Below, one piece after another: positions 1 to 8,573 of a stretch of 31,740 nt of DNA. Below the pieces are notes generated by a model. It was not told the DNA's origin. It was given only the letters and a program-made list of their open reading frames with translations, and ran no database searches. The stretch lies in NCBI GenBank assembly GCA_035644935.1, contig DASQNO010000066.1, positions 1-31,740 on the forward strand, written 5' to 3'. The stretch's first letter is position 1. Every line of letters begins with the position of its first letter. This DNA comes from CADCVW01 sp035644935 (GTDB lineage: Bacteria; Pseudomonadota; Alphaproteobacteria; Sphingomonadales; Sphingomonadaceae). Both the position numbers and the translations under genes were made by a program.

Positions 1-2
1 TC

Positions 3-89
3 GACCTGCCGTCGAGCAGCCCCGCTTATGCATCGCTGCCATTTGCCGCCAAGCTAGAACGCTGGCGTGAACTCGCCCGCTTTCTGTAA
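3..89 (+). CDS. C-terminal end of an unidentified protein (partial)
   Basis: Reading frame 3 is open from the window edge to a TAA at 87-89 and encodes 28 residues ending in a helix-like tail (KLERWRELARFL). It stops 8 nt before the tgt start codon, so it is probably the end of an upstream co-transcribed gene. The tail is not the usual C-terminus of QueA, the common tgt neighbour, and I do not recognise the family. Confidence 0.45.
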   Translation, partial: DLPSSSPAYASLPFAAKLERWRELARFL

Positions 90-97
90 GGCGGCTC

Positions 98-1225
98 ATG
101 CTTTCGCGTTTCGAGTTCACGATATCCGCCACCGACGGCGCGGCGCGCACGGGCACGATCCGCATGCGCCGCGGCGACATCCGCACGCCCGCGTTCATGC
201 CCGTCGGCACGGCGGCAACGGTCAAGGCGATGAAGCCGACGGACGTTCGCGCGGCTGGCGCGGACGTGATCCTGGGCAACACCTATCACCTGATGCTGCG
301 CCCCGGCGCGGAACGCGTGGCGCGGCTGGGGGGCCTGCACGGCTTCATGGGCTGGGACCGGCCGATCCTGACCGACAGCGGCGGCTACCAAGTCATGAGC
401 CTGTCCGCGCGCACCAAGCGAAGCGAGGAGGGTGTCGCCTTCGCGTCGCACCTCGACGGATCTCAGCATCTGCTGTCGCCCGAGCGATCCACCGAAATCC
501 AGCGCCTGCTCCGCTCCGACATCGTCATGGCCTTCGACGAGCTGGTGCCGACGACCTCGACCCGCGAGGTGCAGGCCGCGGCGATGGAGCGCTCGATGCG
601 CTGGGCCCGGCGCTCGCGCCACGCGTTCCTGGGCGGCGGCGATCATGCGAAGGCGGCGGCGCAGTTCGGCATACAGCAGGGCGCGCTTGACGAAGGCCTG
701 CGGCGAACCTCCGCCGACGCGCTGCGCGACATCGGTTTCGATGGCTATGCCGTCGGCGGGCTGGCAGTCGGCGAGGGGCAGGCGGAGATGTTCCGCGTGC
801 TCGACTTTGCTGTCCTGATGCTTCCCGCCGACGCGCCACGCTACCTGATGGGGGTGGGTAAGCCCGACGACATCGTCGGCGCGGTGGAACGCGGCATCGA
901 CATGTTCGACTGCGTGCTGCCGACGCGTTCGGGGCGCACGGGGCAGGCGTTCACGCATGACGGCCCGCTCAACATCGCCAACGCCCGATTCGGCGAGGAT
1001 CAAGGATCGCTGGACCCCGACTGCCGCTGCCCGGTCTGCGCGACCTGGAGCCGGGCCTACCTTCACCACCTCGTCCGGTCCGGCGAGATCCTCGGCGCGA
1101 TGCTGATGACCGAGCATAATATCGGCTTCTATCAGCAGCTAATGCAGGGTTTGCAGGAAGCGATCGGTACGGGAACGCTGACCGTGTTCGCGGACGAATT
1201 CCGCGCCCGCTACCGGCGACGCTGA
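98..1225 (+). CDS. tgt: tRNA-guanine transglycosylase (queuosine pathway)
   Basis: Exchanges guanine-34 for preQ1 in the wobble position of GUN-anticodon tRNAs, a step in queuosine synthesis in the cytoplasm. The 375-residue protein has normal bacterial Tgt length. Visible hallmarks are the TDSGGYQ segment with the general-acid/base Asp (about residue 95), the MFDCVLPTR segment carrying the nucleophilic Asp, and the C-terminal zinc site CRCPVC followed by His in YLHHL. The ATG at 98 follows an AAGG-type ribosome binding site 8 nt after the upstream stop. The next gene converges from the other strand. Identification is firm. Confidence 0.96.
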   Translation: MLSRFEFTISATDGAARTGTIRMRRGDIRTPAFMPVGTAATVKAMKPTDVRAAGADVILGNTYHLMLRPGAERVARLGGLHGFMGWDRPILTDSGGYQVMSLSARTKRSEEGVAFASHLDGSQHLLSPERSTEIQRLLRSDIVMAFDELVPTTSTREVQAAAMERSMRWARRSRHAFLGGGDHAKAAAQFGIQQGALDEGLRRTSADALRDIGFDGYAVGGLAVGEGQAEMFRVLDFAVLMLPADAPRYLMGVGKPDDIVGAVERGIDMFDCVLPTRSGRTGQAFTHDGPLNIANARFGEDQGSLDPDCRCPVCATWSRAYLHHLVRSGEILGAMLMTEHNIGFYQQLMQGLQEAIGTGTLTVFADEFRARYRRR

Positions 1226-1253
1226 CCCGGCTGCGAGATCGCGCTCTAGGCGC

Positions 1254-2438
1254 TCACGCGACCGCCGGCCGGCGCGCCTTGCGCGCTTCGCTGGCGACCC
1301 GCCACCCGAGCACCGCCGCGCCCAGGAGCACGGCCGCGGATATGTAGAAGGCCGTGCCGGACGCGCCGATGCCGTGGCTGCCGTCGATAGACAGCGAGTA
1401 GACCCAGCCGAAGAACAAGGGCGAGGCAATGCCGGCGATGCTCTGCACGCTGCTGTTCGCGCCCTGCAGCTGCCCTTGTTCGGACTCCGATACGCGGCGC
1501 GTCATCAGCGATTGCAGCGTCGGCATCGATAGGCCCCAGAGCGCGTTGGGCAGCATGGCGGCGATGAACCACCCGCCCGCGGGCGCTGCGCCCATCGCCG
1601 CCAGCCCGGCCGCGCCGCCCAGCAGCCCGATGATCATGACGCGGGCGTCGCCGAAGCGCTTGACCATGCGCCCGGTCAGCAGCCCCTGCACGATCATGTC
1701 GAGCACGCCCACGAGCGCCAGCACGCCGCCGACCTGAGATGGCCCCCATTCGTATCGATAGGCGGCGTAGAGCACGAACACCGCCGTGAAGACGTGGTGC
1801 GAGAACCAGAGCAGGAAGTTGACGCTGGCCAGGCCGCTCAGTTCGGGGTGCGAGCGGAGCAGCTTGAGCGATCCCAGCGGATTGGCGCGGCCCCAAGAGA
1901 AGGGCATGCGCTTGTCGACGGGGAGGCTTTCCGGCAGCACGAACAGGCCGTAGGCGAACGCCGCTGCGGACAGCGCCGCCGCCGCCCAGAACGGCGCGCG
2001 CAGGGACCAGTCGCCCAGCACGCCGCCGAGCAGGGGCCCGGCGACGAACCCGGCGCTCCACGCCGCGCCGATCAGCCCATAGGCCTTGGCGCGGCCTTCC
2101 GGGGGCGTGACGTCGGCCAGGTAGGCGCTGGCGGTCGAAAAGCTTGCCGTCGTGATGCCGCCCAGCAGGCGCGCGGCGACCAGCCACCAGAGGTTGGGAG
2201 CCAGCGCGACCAGCACGTAGTCGACCGCCAGCCCGGCCGATGAGATCAGGATGATCGGGCGACGGCCGAAGCGATCCGACAGCGAGCCGATCAGCGGCGA
2301 GAAGATGAACTGCATCACGGCCCAGCCGGCGATGAAGAGGCCGTTGATCAAGCCGGCGCGCGCGTTGGAGCCGGTGAATTCCTGGATCAGCTGCGGCAGC
2401 ACCGGGATGACGATCCCCAGCGCCATGACGTCCAGCAC
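1254..2438 (-). CDS. MFS drug efflux transporter (TetA/DHA1 type), start uncertain
   Basis: Predicted inner-membrane proton antiporter of the 12-helix DHA1 group. It has the motif-A loop GSLSDRFGRRP between helices 2 and 3 and the TetA-like first helix with LDVMALGIVIPVLP. The substrate cannot be read from sequence, and a tetracycline-resistance label would be over-reach. The only canonical start in frame is the GTG at 2438, which lies inside transmembrane helix 1. The same frame stays open upstream to a TAA at 2517-2519 and encodes a good N-terminal half of helix 1 (AAIAFILVTAVLDV), but contains no ATG, GTG or TTG. Either a rare start such as ATC (about 2496-2498) is used, or the 5' end is damaged or misread. 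It converges on tgt. Confidence 0.85.
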   Translation of the reverse strand: MLDVMALGIVIPVLPQLIQEFTGSNARAGLINGLFIAGWAVMQFIFSPLIGSLSDRFGRRPIILISSAGLAVDYVLVALAPNLWWLVAARLLGGITTASFSTASAYLADVTPPEGRAKAYGLIGAAWSAGFVAGPLLGGVLGDWSLRAPFWAAAALSAAAFAYGLFVLPESLPVDKRMPFSWGRANPLGSLKLLRSHPELSGLASVNFLLWFSHHVFTAVFVLYAAYRYEWGPSQVGGVLALVGVLDMIVQGLLTGRMVKRFGDARVMIIGLLGGAAGLAAMGAAPAGGWFIAAMLPNALWGLSMPTLQSLMTRRVSESEQGQLQGANSSVQSIAGIASPLFFGWVYSLSIDGSHGIGASGTAFYISAAVLLGAAVLGWRVASEARKARRPAVA

Positions 2439-2614
2439 GGCCGTGACGAGGATGAAGGCGATCGCAGCGTTGGGCCGAGATGAAAGCGCGGTCGCGATGG
2501 CAACGAACCTAAAAAGTTACCCTGAATTGCGTTCGGGCTTTGCAGCCTCCCCAGATCGCAACGATCGGCGGAGAAACAAGCTTGCAGGCGGCAAACAGCA
2601 CGCGGGGCCGACGA

Positions 2615-3982
2615 TCAGCTTGGAATGGACATTCCCAGGAAACTCGGCACCGGTCCATTCCAGGCGGAATCGACCTCGTCGACGTGGCGCGTTTCCGGCT
2701 TGGCCGGCGCGGCCGCCCGCACGGATTCAGCGGCGGGTTCCGCCTGCCGAATGGGTGCGGCGGCACGTTCCGGCTTGGGCGCACGCGCGGGACGGGCAGA
2801 GCGTTCCTCCCGCGGCCGTCGGGCAGGCGCGGCCTCCGGCTCGGCCACGCTTTCGGCGGCCGCTTCCGGAGCCTTGCCGCTGCGCGCGATCTTGGAGCCC
2901 ATCAGCTTCTCGATGCTGGCGATCGCCTCGGCATCATCGGGAGTCGCCAGCGTGACGGCGATGCCCTTGGCGCCCGCGCGGCCGGTGCGGCCGATGCGGT
3001 GCGTGTAGTCATCCGGCTGCCAAGGCACGTCGAAGTTGAAGACGTGGCTGACGCCCTTGATGTCCAGGCCGCGCGCCGCAACGTCGGACGCCACGAGGAT
3101 CGAGATCTCGTCCGCCTTGAACCGGTCGAGTTCCTTGATCCGATCACTCTGGTCCATGTCGCCGTGGATCTGCCCCACTGCGAAGCCCGACCGCGCAAGG
3201 CTGGTCGCGAGTTCGCGAACCGTGGTCTTGCGATTGGAAAAGATGATGGCGTTACGCACTTCGCTTTCACGCAGCATCGTCTTGAGCACGTCGCGCTTCT
3301 TGGACGCGGGCACCTCGACCAGCCGCTGCTCGATCAGCGCGTTGGCGGCGGCGGGGCGGGCGACCTCGATCTGCTTGGGGTTGGTGAGGAACCGGTCGGA
3401 CAGCTTCTTGATGGGCGGCGGCATCGTCGCGGAAAACAGCAGCGTCTGCCGCTCCTTGGGCAGCTTGGTGCAGATTTCCTCGATGTCAGGGATGAACCCC
3501 ATGTCGAGCATGCGGTCCGCCTCGTCGATGACGAGCAGGCTGCAGCCGTTGAGCATGATCTTGCCGCGTCCGAACAGGTCCATCAGCCGGCCGGGCGTTG
3601 CGATCAGGACGTCGACGCCCTTTTCCAGCGCCGCGAGCTGGTCGCCCATGCTGACGCCGCCGATCAGCAGCGCCATGTTGAGCTTGCCGTACTTGCCGTA
3701 CTTGTCGAAGTTCTCGGCCACCTGCGCGGCCAGTTCGCGCGTCGGCTCCAGGATCAGCGACCGCGGCATGCGCGCGCGGCTGCGGCCCTGGCCCAATATG
3801 TCGATCATCGGCAGAACGAAGGCCGCCGTCTTGCCCGTGCCCGTCTGCGCGATGCCGACGATGTCGCGCCCCATCAGCACGGACGGGATCGCCTGCGTCT
3901 GGATCGGGGTCGGCACGTCGTAGCCGCTCTCGCCCACGGCGCGCAGCAGTTCGTCGGACAGGCCAAGGTCGGCAAAGCTCAT
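2615..3982 (-). CDS. DEAD-box ATP-dependent RNA helicase, RhlE-like
   Basis: Cytoplasmic RNA helicase expected to act in ribosome assembly or RNA turnover. The 455-residue protein carries the motifs in order: Q motif (PTPIQTQAIP), Walker A (AQTGTGKT), PTREL, TPGR, DEAD box in VIDEADRML, SAT, then in the second RecA lobe IIFSNRK, ARGLDIKGV and HRIGRTGRAG. After about residue 355 it runs into an Ala/Pro/Glu/Arg-rich, probably disordered tail typical of alphaproteobacterial RhlE proteins. The start MSFADLGLSDELL matches the usual beginning of the family. It lies downstream of the small secreted-protein gene on the same strand but 88 nt away, so separate transcription is likely. Confidence 0.93.
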   Translation of the reverse strand: MSFADLGLSDELLRAVGESGYDVPTPIQTQAIPSVLMGRDIVGIAQTGTGKTAAFVLPMIDILGQGRSRARMPRSLILEPTRELAAQVAENFDKYGKYGKLNMALLIGGVSMGDQLAALEKGVDVLIATPGRLMDLFGRGKIMLNGCSLLVIDEADRMLDMGFIPDIEEICTKLPKERQTLLFSATMPPPIKKLSDRFLTNPKQIEVARPAAANALIEQRLVEVPASKKRDVLKTMLRESEVRNAIIFSNRKTTVRELATSLARSGFAVGQIHGDMDQSDRIKELDRFKADEISILVASDVAARGLDIKGVSHVFNFDVPWQPDDYTHRIGRTGRAGAKGIAVTLATPDDAEAIASIEKLMGSKIARSGKAPEAAAESVAEPEAAPARRPREERSARPARAPKPERAAAPIRQAEPAAESVRAAAPAKPETRHVDEVDSAWNGPVPSFLGMSIPS

Positions 3983-4031
3983 TCAGGTTCCGATTGCGTT
4001 CGGGGAAGACGAGCGGCCATACGCGCAAAGC

Positions 4032-4046
4032 CCTCGCAAGGCGAGG
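4032..4046 (-). terminator. small hairpin, possible weak terminator
   Basis: A 6-bp GC stem (CCTCGC / GCGAGG) with a 3-nt loop lies between the stop of the secreted-protein gene and the helicase start. On the minus strand it is followed only by GCTTTGC rather than a run of T, so any termination would be weak. Confidence 0.25.
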
Positions 4047-4070
4047 TGCTTAACCCGGGGCCGCCGGAAG

Positions 4071-4502
4071 TCAGCGTGCTTTGGCGGGCGTAAGCTTGCG
4101 AAAACGGTCGATCTCGCATTCCCCGCCGGAGCGCGCATGCACCGCGTCGCGGTCCTGGCAGATCTTACCGTCCTCAGTCGGCTTGAGATAGAAGCCACCA
4201 TAATAGTCTAGCGCGGGGCAGCTGCGTTGCAACAGCGCCCGGTGGCGGGAGCGGTCTCGAAGAATGAAGTCGACGCTCTTCTGCGCGTCGACCGATGCGC
4301 CGACGATTTCGGAACGCGCGATGCACTTGGGGCCACGGCCTTCATTCCACCGTGTCGGAGGCTGGGGCACCGGCAGCGCGCGCAGCGACCGCAATTCGAT
4401 GCGCCGCACCTGTTCGCGCGTCACCACAACGCGCTGCGCTTCCGCGACACCGGCGGTGAACAGCGACACCAGCGCCGCGATGATGACAAAGGGAAGGCGC
4501 AT
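4071..4502 (-). CDS. secreted four-cysteine protein of unknown function
   Basis: A 143-residue protein with a clear Sec signal peptide (MRLPFVIIAALVSLFTAGVAEA, cut near residue 22). The mature part holds four cysteines, in PKCIA, RSCPALDYY, KICQDRD and GECEID, an even number that would suit two disulfides. The second half (CPALDYYGGFYLKP and ARSGGECEIDRFR) looks like a conserved motif block that I associate with small secreted proteins of sphingomonads, but I cannot name a function. It is divergent from the downstream dehydrogenase, with about 78 nt between the starts. Confidence 0.72.
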   Translation of the reverse strand: MRLPFVIIAALVSLFTAGVAEAQRVVVTREQVRRIELRSLRALPVPQPPTRWNEGRGPKCIARSEIVGASVDAQKSVDFILRDRSRHRALLQRSCPALDYYGGFYLKPTEDGKICQDRDAVHARSGGECEIDRFRKLTPAKAR

Positions 4503-4580
4503 GCTGTGCGGCGACTATGACGCCAAGCATTGAACATCGGATGAATTGTGCGGTCGGAGCATCGGCCCTACCTCCAGGTC

Positions 4581-6008
4581 ATGCTGCGCCCGCCCTCCGA
4601 CGCCATGCTCGCCCGATTGGCGTCGCTGCTTGGTTCCAAGGGCTTCACGCGCGACCCGGATGCGATGATGCCGTGGTTGACCGATTGGCGTGGGCGCTAC
4701 CGCGGCGCCTGCGCGGCGCTGCTGGCGCCCGCGACCACGACCGAGGTGCAGGCGATCGTCCGGCTGTGCGCCGACAACCACGTCGCCCTCGTGCCGCAGG
4801 GTGGAAACAGTTCCATGGTGGGCGGGGCGACACCCGACGGGGGCGGCGGTGCGCTGCTGCTCTCCTTGCGGCGCATGGATCGCGTGCGGCGCGTCTCGCA
4901 CGACGACACTCTGTTGATCGCGGAGGCCGGCGCGACCTTGAGCGCGGTGCGTGATGCCGCGGCGACGGCAGGGCGACGCTTCCCGCTGTCGCTCGGGGCC
5001 AAGGGCTCGGCCACAGTGGGCGGGCTCGTATCCACCAACGCCGGCGGCACGCAGGTGCTGCGCCACGGGACGATGCGCAGCCTGGTCGCTGGCCTGGAAG
5101 CGGTGCTGCCGTCGGGCGACCGGCTGGACGGCTTGGCCGCCCTGAAGAAGGACAATCGCGGTTACGACGTCGGGCATCTGCTGATCGGCGCCGAAGGGAC
5201 GCTCGGGGTGGTCACAGCCGCTGCGCTGCGCCTGGTGCCGGCGATTTCGGCAAGAGCCGTGGCGTGGGCGGGTGTCGCGGAGCCGCACGCGGCCCTGGAG
5301 CTGCTAAGGCGACTGGATCGCGGCGGCGCGGCGTTGGAAAGCTTCGAGCTGGTCCCCGCGTCGGCGTTGAGGCTCGTGCTGGATCACATCCCGGGGACCC
5401 GGTCGCCGCTGGCCGACGCACATCCTTGGAACGTCCTGATCGAATGGGTCGGCGATGCGGCCAACGACCGGCTGGAAGACGCGCTTGCGTCCGCGGCCGC
5501 CGACGGGCTCGTCGCCGATGCCGCGTTGGCCGCGAACGAGGCCCAAGCGGACGCCTTCTGGCGCCTGCGCGACAGCATATCGGAGGCCGAACGCATCGAT
5601 GGTCCCGCCGCCAAGCACGACGTGTCCGTCCCCGTGTCCGCCATGCCTGGCTTCATCGTCGACGCGGCGGCGGCGACAGAGGCGCGCTTCGCCGGCGCGC
5701 GCGTGGTCGCGTTCGGGCATCTTGGCGACGGCAACGTCCACTTCAACGTCCGCGCACCCGCGCACAGCAATGCCGGGCACTGGCTGGCGGAGAATGGCGC
5801 GGCGGTAACCGCCTTCGTTCACGACCTCGTCGTCGCGGCGGGCGGATCGATCTCGGCCGAGCACGGAATCGGACAGCTCAAGCTCGCCGAGCTGGAACGT
5901 ACGGGCGATCCCGTCCGGCTGGCCGCGCAGATCGCTATCAAGCGCGCGCTGGACCCCCAAGGCATCATGAACCCCGGCAAGTTGGTTCCCGCAGGCGCGA
6001 CCGGCTAA
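4581..6008 (+). CDS. FAD-linked 2-hydroxyacid dehydrogenase (GlcD / D-2-hydroxyglutarate dehydrogenase type)
   Basis: Flavoprotein of the VAO/PCMH family oxidising a D-2-hydroxyacid (2-hydroxyglutarate, lactate or glycolate; not resolvable here) to the 2-oxoacid. The N-terminal FAD domain shows the pyrophosphate loop PQGGNSSMVGGA and later GAEGTLGVV. The C-terminal substrate domain has the metal-ligand motif GHLGDGNVHFN and the closing EHGIGQLK. The protein is 475 residues from the ATG at 4581, which fits the family start (LARLASLLG just inside). A GTG at 4548 in the same frame would add 11 residues. No electron-acceptor partner gene is adjacent, and sapC follows after 113 nt. Confidence 0.88.
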   Translation: MLRPPSDAMLARLASLLGSKGFTRDPDAMMPWLTDWRGRYRGACAALLAPATTTEVQAIVRLCADNHVALVPQGGNSSMVGGATPDGGGGALLLSLRRMDRVRRVSHDDTLLIAEAGATLSAVRDAAATAGRRFPLSLGAKGSATVGGLVSTNAGGTQVLRHGTMRSLVAGLEAVLPSGDRLDGLAALKKDNRGYDVGHLLIGAEGTLGVVTAAALRLVPAISARAVAWAGVAEPHAALELLRRLDRGGAALESFELVPASALRLVLDHIPGTRSPLADAHPWNVLIEWVGDAANDRLEDALASAAADGLVADAALAANEAQADAFWRLRDSISEAERIDGPAAKHDVSVPVSAMPGFIVDAAAATEARFAGARVVAFGHLGDGNVHFNVRAPAHSNAGHWLAENGAAVTAFVHDLVVAAGGSISAEHGIGQLKLAELERTGDPVRLAAQIAIKRALDPQGIMNPGKLVPAGATG

Positions 6009-6121
6009 CGCGATTGCCCCAACGCCGCTTGCACGGCGAAGGCGCGCGACTTAGACGAGACGCCGTTCTCACCGGCGCCGCAACCGCGCCGCCTGCCCCA
6101 AGATATCAGGAGCCTCAACGC

Positions 6122-6913
6122 ATGGCGACCTCCGCGCCCACCGCCAATCTTCCGCTGTTCTACAACGGCGTGCAGCCGCTCTCCAGCCAGCTGCATTCCG
6201 AGTGGAAGACCCGCTCCCTGGACCTCCGCCCGATGATGGCGACCCAGCACGCCATCCCCCTGACGGTGGAAGAATTCTCCGTCGCGCAGCGCCATTTTCC
6301 GATCGTCTTTTCGGTCGGAGACAACGCCGTGCCGCTGGCGCTAATGGGACTGAACGAAGGCGCCAACGTCTTCGCCGATGATTCGCCGGAGAACGCCAAC
6401 GTTTACATCCCGGCCTACCTGCGCCGGTACCCCTTCATGCTGGCCAAGCTTCGCGAGGACGGCGACGAGTTGTCCCTGTGCTTCGACCCGAGCTCGGGAT
6501 CGATAGGTCAGTTCGAGGACGGTACGGCTCTGTTCGACGGCGAACAGCCGAGTGAAGCGACCAAGGCGATCCTGCAGTTCTGCGAACAGTTCGAACAGGC
6601 CGGCGCGCGAACGCAGGCGTTCATGGCGGAGATCAAAAAGGCTGGCCTGCTGATGGACGGCGAGGTTTCCATTCAACCCAGCGATTCGGATCAGCCCTTT
6701 GTTTACCGCGGGTTCCAGATGATCGACGAGACGAAGCTGCAGGAACTGCGCGGGGACGAGCTGCGCAAGATGAACCAGAGCGGGCTTCTGGCGCTGATCT
6801 ACGCCCATCTGTTCTCGCTGCCGCTGATCCGCGACGTCTTCGCCAGGCAGATGGCGCAAGGCAAGGTGCCGACACCCCAGCAGCTGCCGACGGCCGCGAA
6901 CGGCGCCGGTTGA
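6122..6913 (+). CDS. SapC family protein
   Basis: A 263-residue protein of the SapC family (PF07277), named after a gene near S-layer secretion genes in Caulobacter-type bacteria and common in sphingomonads, often beside TonB-dependent receptors. The biochemical role is unknown. Recognisable segments are the N-terminal PLFYNGVQPL, FPIVFS, the block YIPAYLRRYPF, then DELSLCFDPSS, and FQMIDETKLQEL near the C-terminus. I see no signal peptide. The start ATG follows CAGGAG at a good distance. A strong terminator lies about 135 nt after the stop, so this transcript ends there. Confidence 0.9.
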   Translation: MATSAPTANLPLFYNGVQPLSSQLHSEWKTRSLDLRPMMATQHAIPLTVEEFSVAQRHFPIVFSVGDNAVPLALMGLNEGANVFADDSPENANVYIPAYLRRYPFMLAKLREDGDELSLCFDPSSGSIGQFEDGTALFDGEQPSEATKAILQFCEQFEQAGARTQAFMAEIKKAGLLMDGEVSIQPSDSDQPFVYRGFQMIDETKLQELRGDELRKMNQSGLLALIYAHLFSLPLIRDVFARQMAQGKVPTPQQLPTAANGAG

Positions 6914-6949
6914 GCGGCGGCGCCGCAGCCGCTTGAAAGGGGCGCGGCA

Positions 6950-7079
6950 CGACCTACTTCTGATGAGGCGCCGTCGCTTGCCCCCTTTGCGGCGCGCGTT
7001 GCGGGAGCCTCCCTTCGGGGTCGCTCACGCTATCTCCCTGAACCTCGCCACCTCGCAGCCTTGCTGCGAGGTGGTTTTT
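6950..7079 (+). ncRNA. structured 3' UTR or candidate small RNA ending in the sapC terminator
   Basis: Between sapC and its terminator lie about 130 nt with no convincing gene. A first stem GCGCCG / CGGCGC (about 6968-6993) is followed by an unpaired-looking stretch rich in CUCC (GAGCCTCCCTTCGGGG, then TATCTCCCTG) that could pair with Shine-Dalgarno sequences, and then the terminator. This architecture resembles 3'-UTR-derived regulators, but it may be only a long untranslated tail. No promoter is evident. Confidence 0.25.
7048..7079 (+). terminator. strong intrinsic terminator downstream of sapC
   Basis: Perfect 11-bp stem (CCACCTCGCAG / CTGCGAGGTGG, 7048-7058 and 7064-7074), 5-nt loop and five T residues (7075-7079). 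It ends the plus-strand transcript just before the convergent amidohydrolase stop codon. Confidence 0.92.
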
Positions 7080-7930
7080 CATTCGGCTGCGATCGCGGGG
7101 GGCGATTGGGCAGCCGCGGCGTCGGCGGCGCGGGTGACGATAGCCGTGATCAAACGCGACATCCGCGCTACTCCAGCCGCATCGGGCCGCGATGACGAGT
7201 TCAGGTAAAGGCTTCGGTCGAATTCGACCTGCAGCGCATGGACGTTGGCGCTCGGCTCCCCATGCCGTCTGACGATTTCGCCGCCTGCGTAAGGGTCGTT
7301 GCGCACGGAGGGTAGCCGCGCATCCGCGCAGGCGTTTTCTGCGACCGCGATCAGCCACTCGCCGCAGGTTTCGCCCATGCGGTCCCCAAGCACCACCCCG
7401 GCCGCCATGCCAGGGCGCGATGGCATCGAATGGCAATCGATGAGGATGGCGACACCGTAGCGATCGCGCAGCCCCGTCAGCGTTTCGGCGAGCGCCTGAT
7501 GATAGGGTTCGTAAATCGTTGCGACGCGCCGCGCGACGTCGTCCGCATCCAGTCCCCGGTGCCACAACGCGCCATGCGAGGCCAGTCGACTGGGTATCAG
7601 TCCCAGGCCCGCACTTGCCCGATGGGACATTCCGGAGGCCGCTTGCGGGGGGTCGGCGAGCATGCCGTGGTCAAAATCGTCCAGAGCGCGATTGAGATCG
7701 ATCTCCGCACGGGGAGCATCCGCGACGATCGCGGCCGCGCCTGTCGCGACGCCGCCGTCGATTAGCCGGTCGACGAAGGGATCCTCCAACAGCGCGAGCG
7801 TGGGGGCCGGCACGCGGGCGAGCGCGAGCAGACCCGGCGTGTACGCCCTGCCGGCGTGCGGCACGGACAACAGAACGGGGACCCGCGCCGGCGTGCGAGT
7901 GCTATGGAAGGCGCGCGACGGCGGGGTCAT
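7079..7930 (-). CDS. N-formylglutamate amidohydrolase family protein
   Basis: Predicted zinc-dependent hydrolase that releases formate from N-formyl-glutamate-like amides, as in histidine breakdown. No other hut gene is nearby, so the substrate is uncertain. Family motifs are LSVPHAGR near the N-terminus, IDCHSMPS, RNDPYAGGEIVRRHG and HALQVEFDRSLYL. I chose the ATG at 7930 (MTPPSRAF, 283 residues) because homologues begin shortly before the SVPHAG motif. In-frame ATGs at 7975 and 8032 would add an unlikely basic leader. It is divergent from cpdR, with 130 nt between starts; this pairing with cpdR and tRNA-Val recurs in sphingomonads as far as I know. Confidence 0.88.
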   Translation of the reverse strand: MTPPSRAFHSTRTPARVPVLLSVPHAGRAYTPGLLALARVPAPTLALLEDPFVDRLIDGGVATGAAAIVADAPRAEIDLNRALDDFDHGMLADPPQAASGMSHRASAGLGLIPSRLASHGALWHRGLDADDVARRVATIYEPYHQALAETLTGLRDRYGVAILIDCHSMPSRPGMAAGVVLGDRMGETCGEWLIAVAENACADARLPSVRNDPYAGGEIVRRHGEPSANVHALQVEFDRSLYLNSSSRPDAAGVARMSRLITAIVTRAADAAAAQSPPAIAAE

Positions 7931-8060
7931 CAATATCGAGGCTAGCCGCCGTCCGAACTTGGGGCAATCGGGCATGGAGGCTGGAAAGCCGGGCGGCTTG
8001 TGCGCATAGCCTCCGATACGGCGGTCGAACACCGGCTCCGGCGAGAGGTACCTGGCGACG

Positions 8061-8435
8061 ATGACGAGAATTTTGCTGGCCGAAGACGACGGGTCGATGC
8101 GCGAATATCTGGCGCGGGCGCTTGAACGGTCGGGCTACCACGTCACCGCCGTCGACCGGGGCACCGCGGCCGTGCCGCTGCTGGAGGCCGAGCATTTCGA
8201 CCTGCTGTTGACCGACATCGTCATGCCCGAAATGGACGGGATCGAGCTTGCGCAGCGCGCATCGGCGATCGACCCGCGGCTGCGTGTCATGTTCATCACG
8301 GGCTTTGCCGCCGTGGCGTTGAAGAGCGGCCCGCCGATGGACGCGCGCGTCCTGTCCAAGCCGTTCCATCTGCGCGACCTGGTCGCCGAGGTCGATTGCA
8401 TGTTCGTCAGCGAGGACCAGCACGGCCGCCTGTGA
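8061..8435 (+). CDS. cpdR: CpdR-type single-domain response regulator
   Basis: Receiver domain alone (124 residues, no output domain). In Caulobacter, CpdR phosphorylation controls ClpXP-dependent proteolysis and cell-cycle progression. The acidic pocket AEDD (residues 7-10), the phospho-acceptor Asp52 in LLTDIVMPEMDG, Thr80 in FITGF and Lys100 in LSKPF are all present, so the receiver should be phosphorylatable. A GAGAGG ribosome binding site precedes the ATG. The CckA/ChpT phosphorelay genes are not in this window. The family call rests on the MARILLAED-like start and LLLTDIVMPEMDGIELA block. Confidence 0.88.
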   Translation: MTRILLAEDDGSMREYLARALERSGYHVTAVDRGTAAVPLLEAEHFDLLLTDIVMPEMDGIELAQRASAIDPRLRVMFITGFAAVALKSGPPMDARVLSKPFHLRDLVAEVDCMFVSEDQHGRL

Positions 8436-8498
8436 CTGCAGGGCCGTGATCGCGGCGCTTGCGCGGCCCGGACGCGCTGGCTAAGGCCCCCATCGAGT

Positions 8499-8573
8499 GG
8501 GCGTGTAGCTCAGTGGTAGAGCACTGTGTTGACATCGCAGGGGTCGCAAGTTCAATCCTTGCCACGCCCACCA
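8499..8573 (+). tRNA. tRNA-Val (anticodon GAC)
   Basis: A 75-nt cloverleaf including encoded CCA. The acceptor stem GGGCGTG pairs with CACGCCC, and D-arm TAGCTCAGTGGTAGAGC is present. The anticodon stem CTGTG/CGCAG encloses loop TTGACAT with anticodon GAC, and the T-arm GGTTCAATCC-like region reads AAGTTCAATCCTT. It lies 63 nt after cpdR. Confidence 0.97.

Noticed and set aside
1254..2438. Tetracycline resistance gene tetA
   Set aside because: The similarity is at family level (DHA1 motif A, helix 1); there is no TetR gene and no basis for naming the drug.
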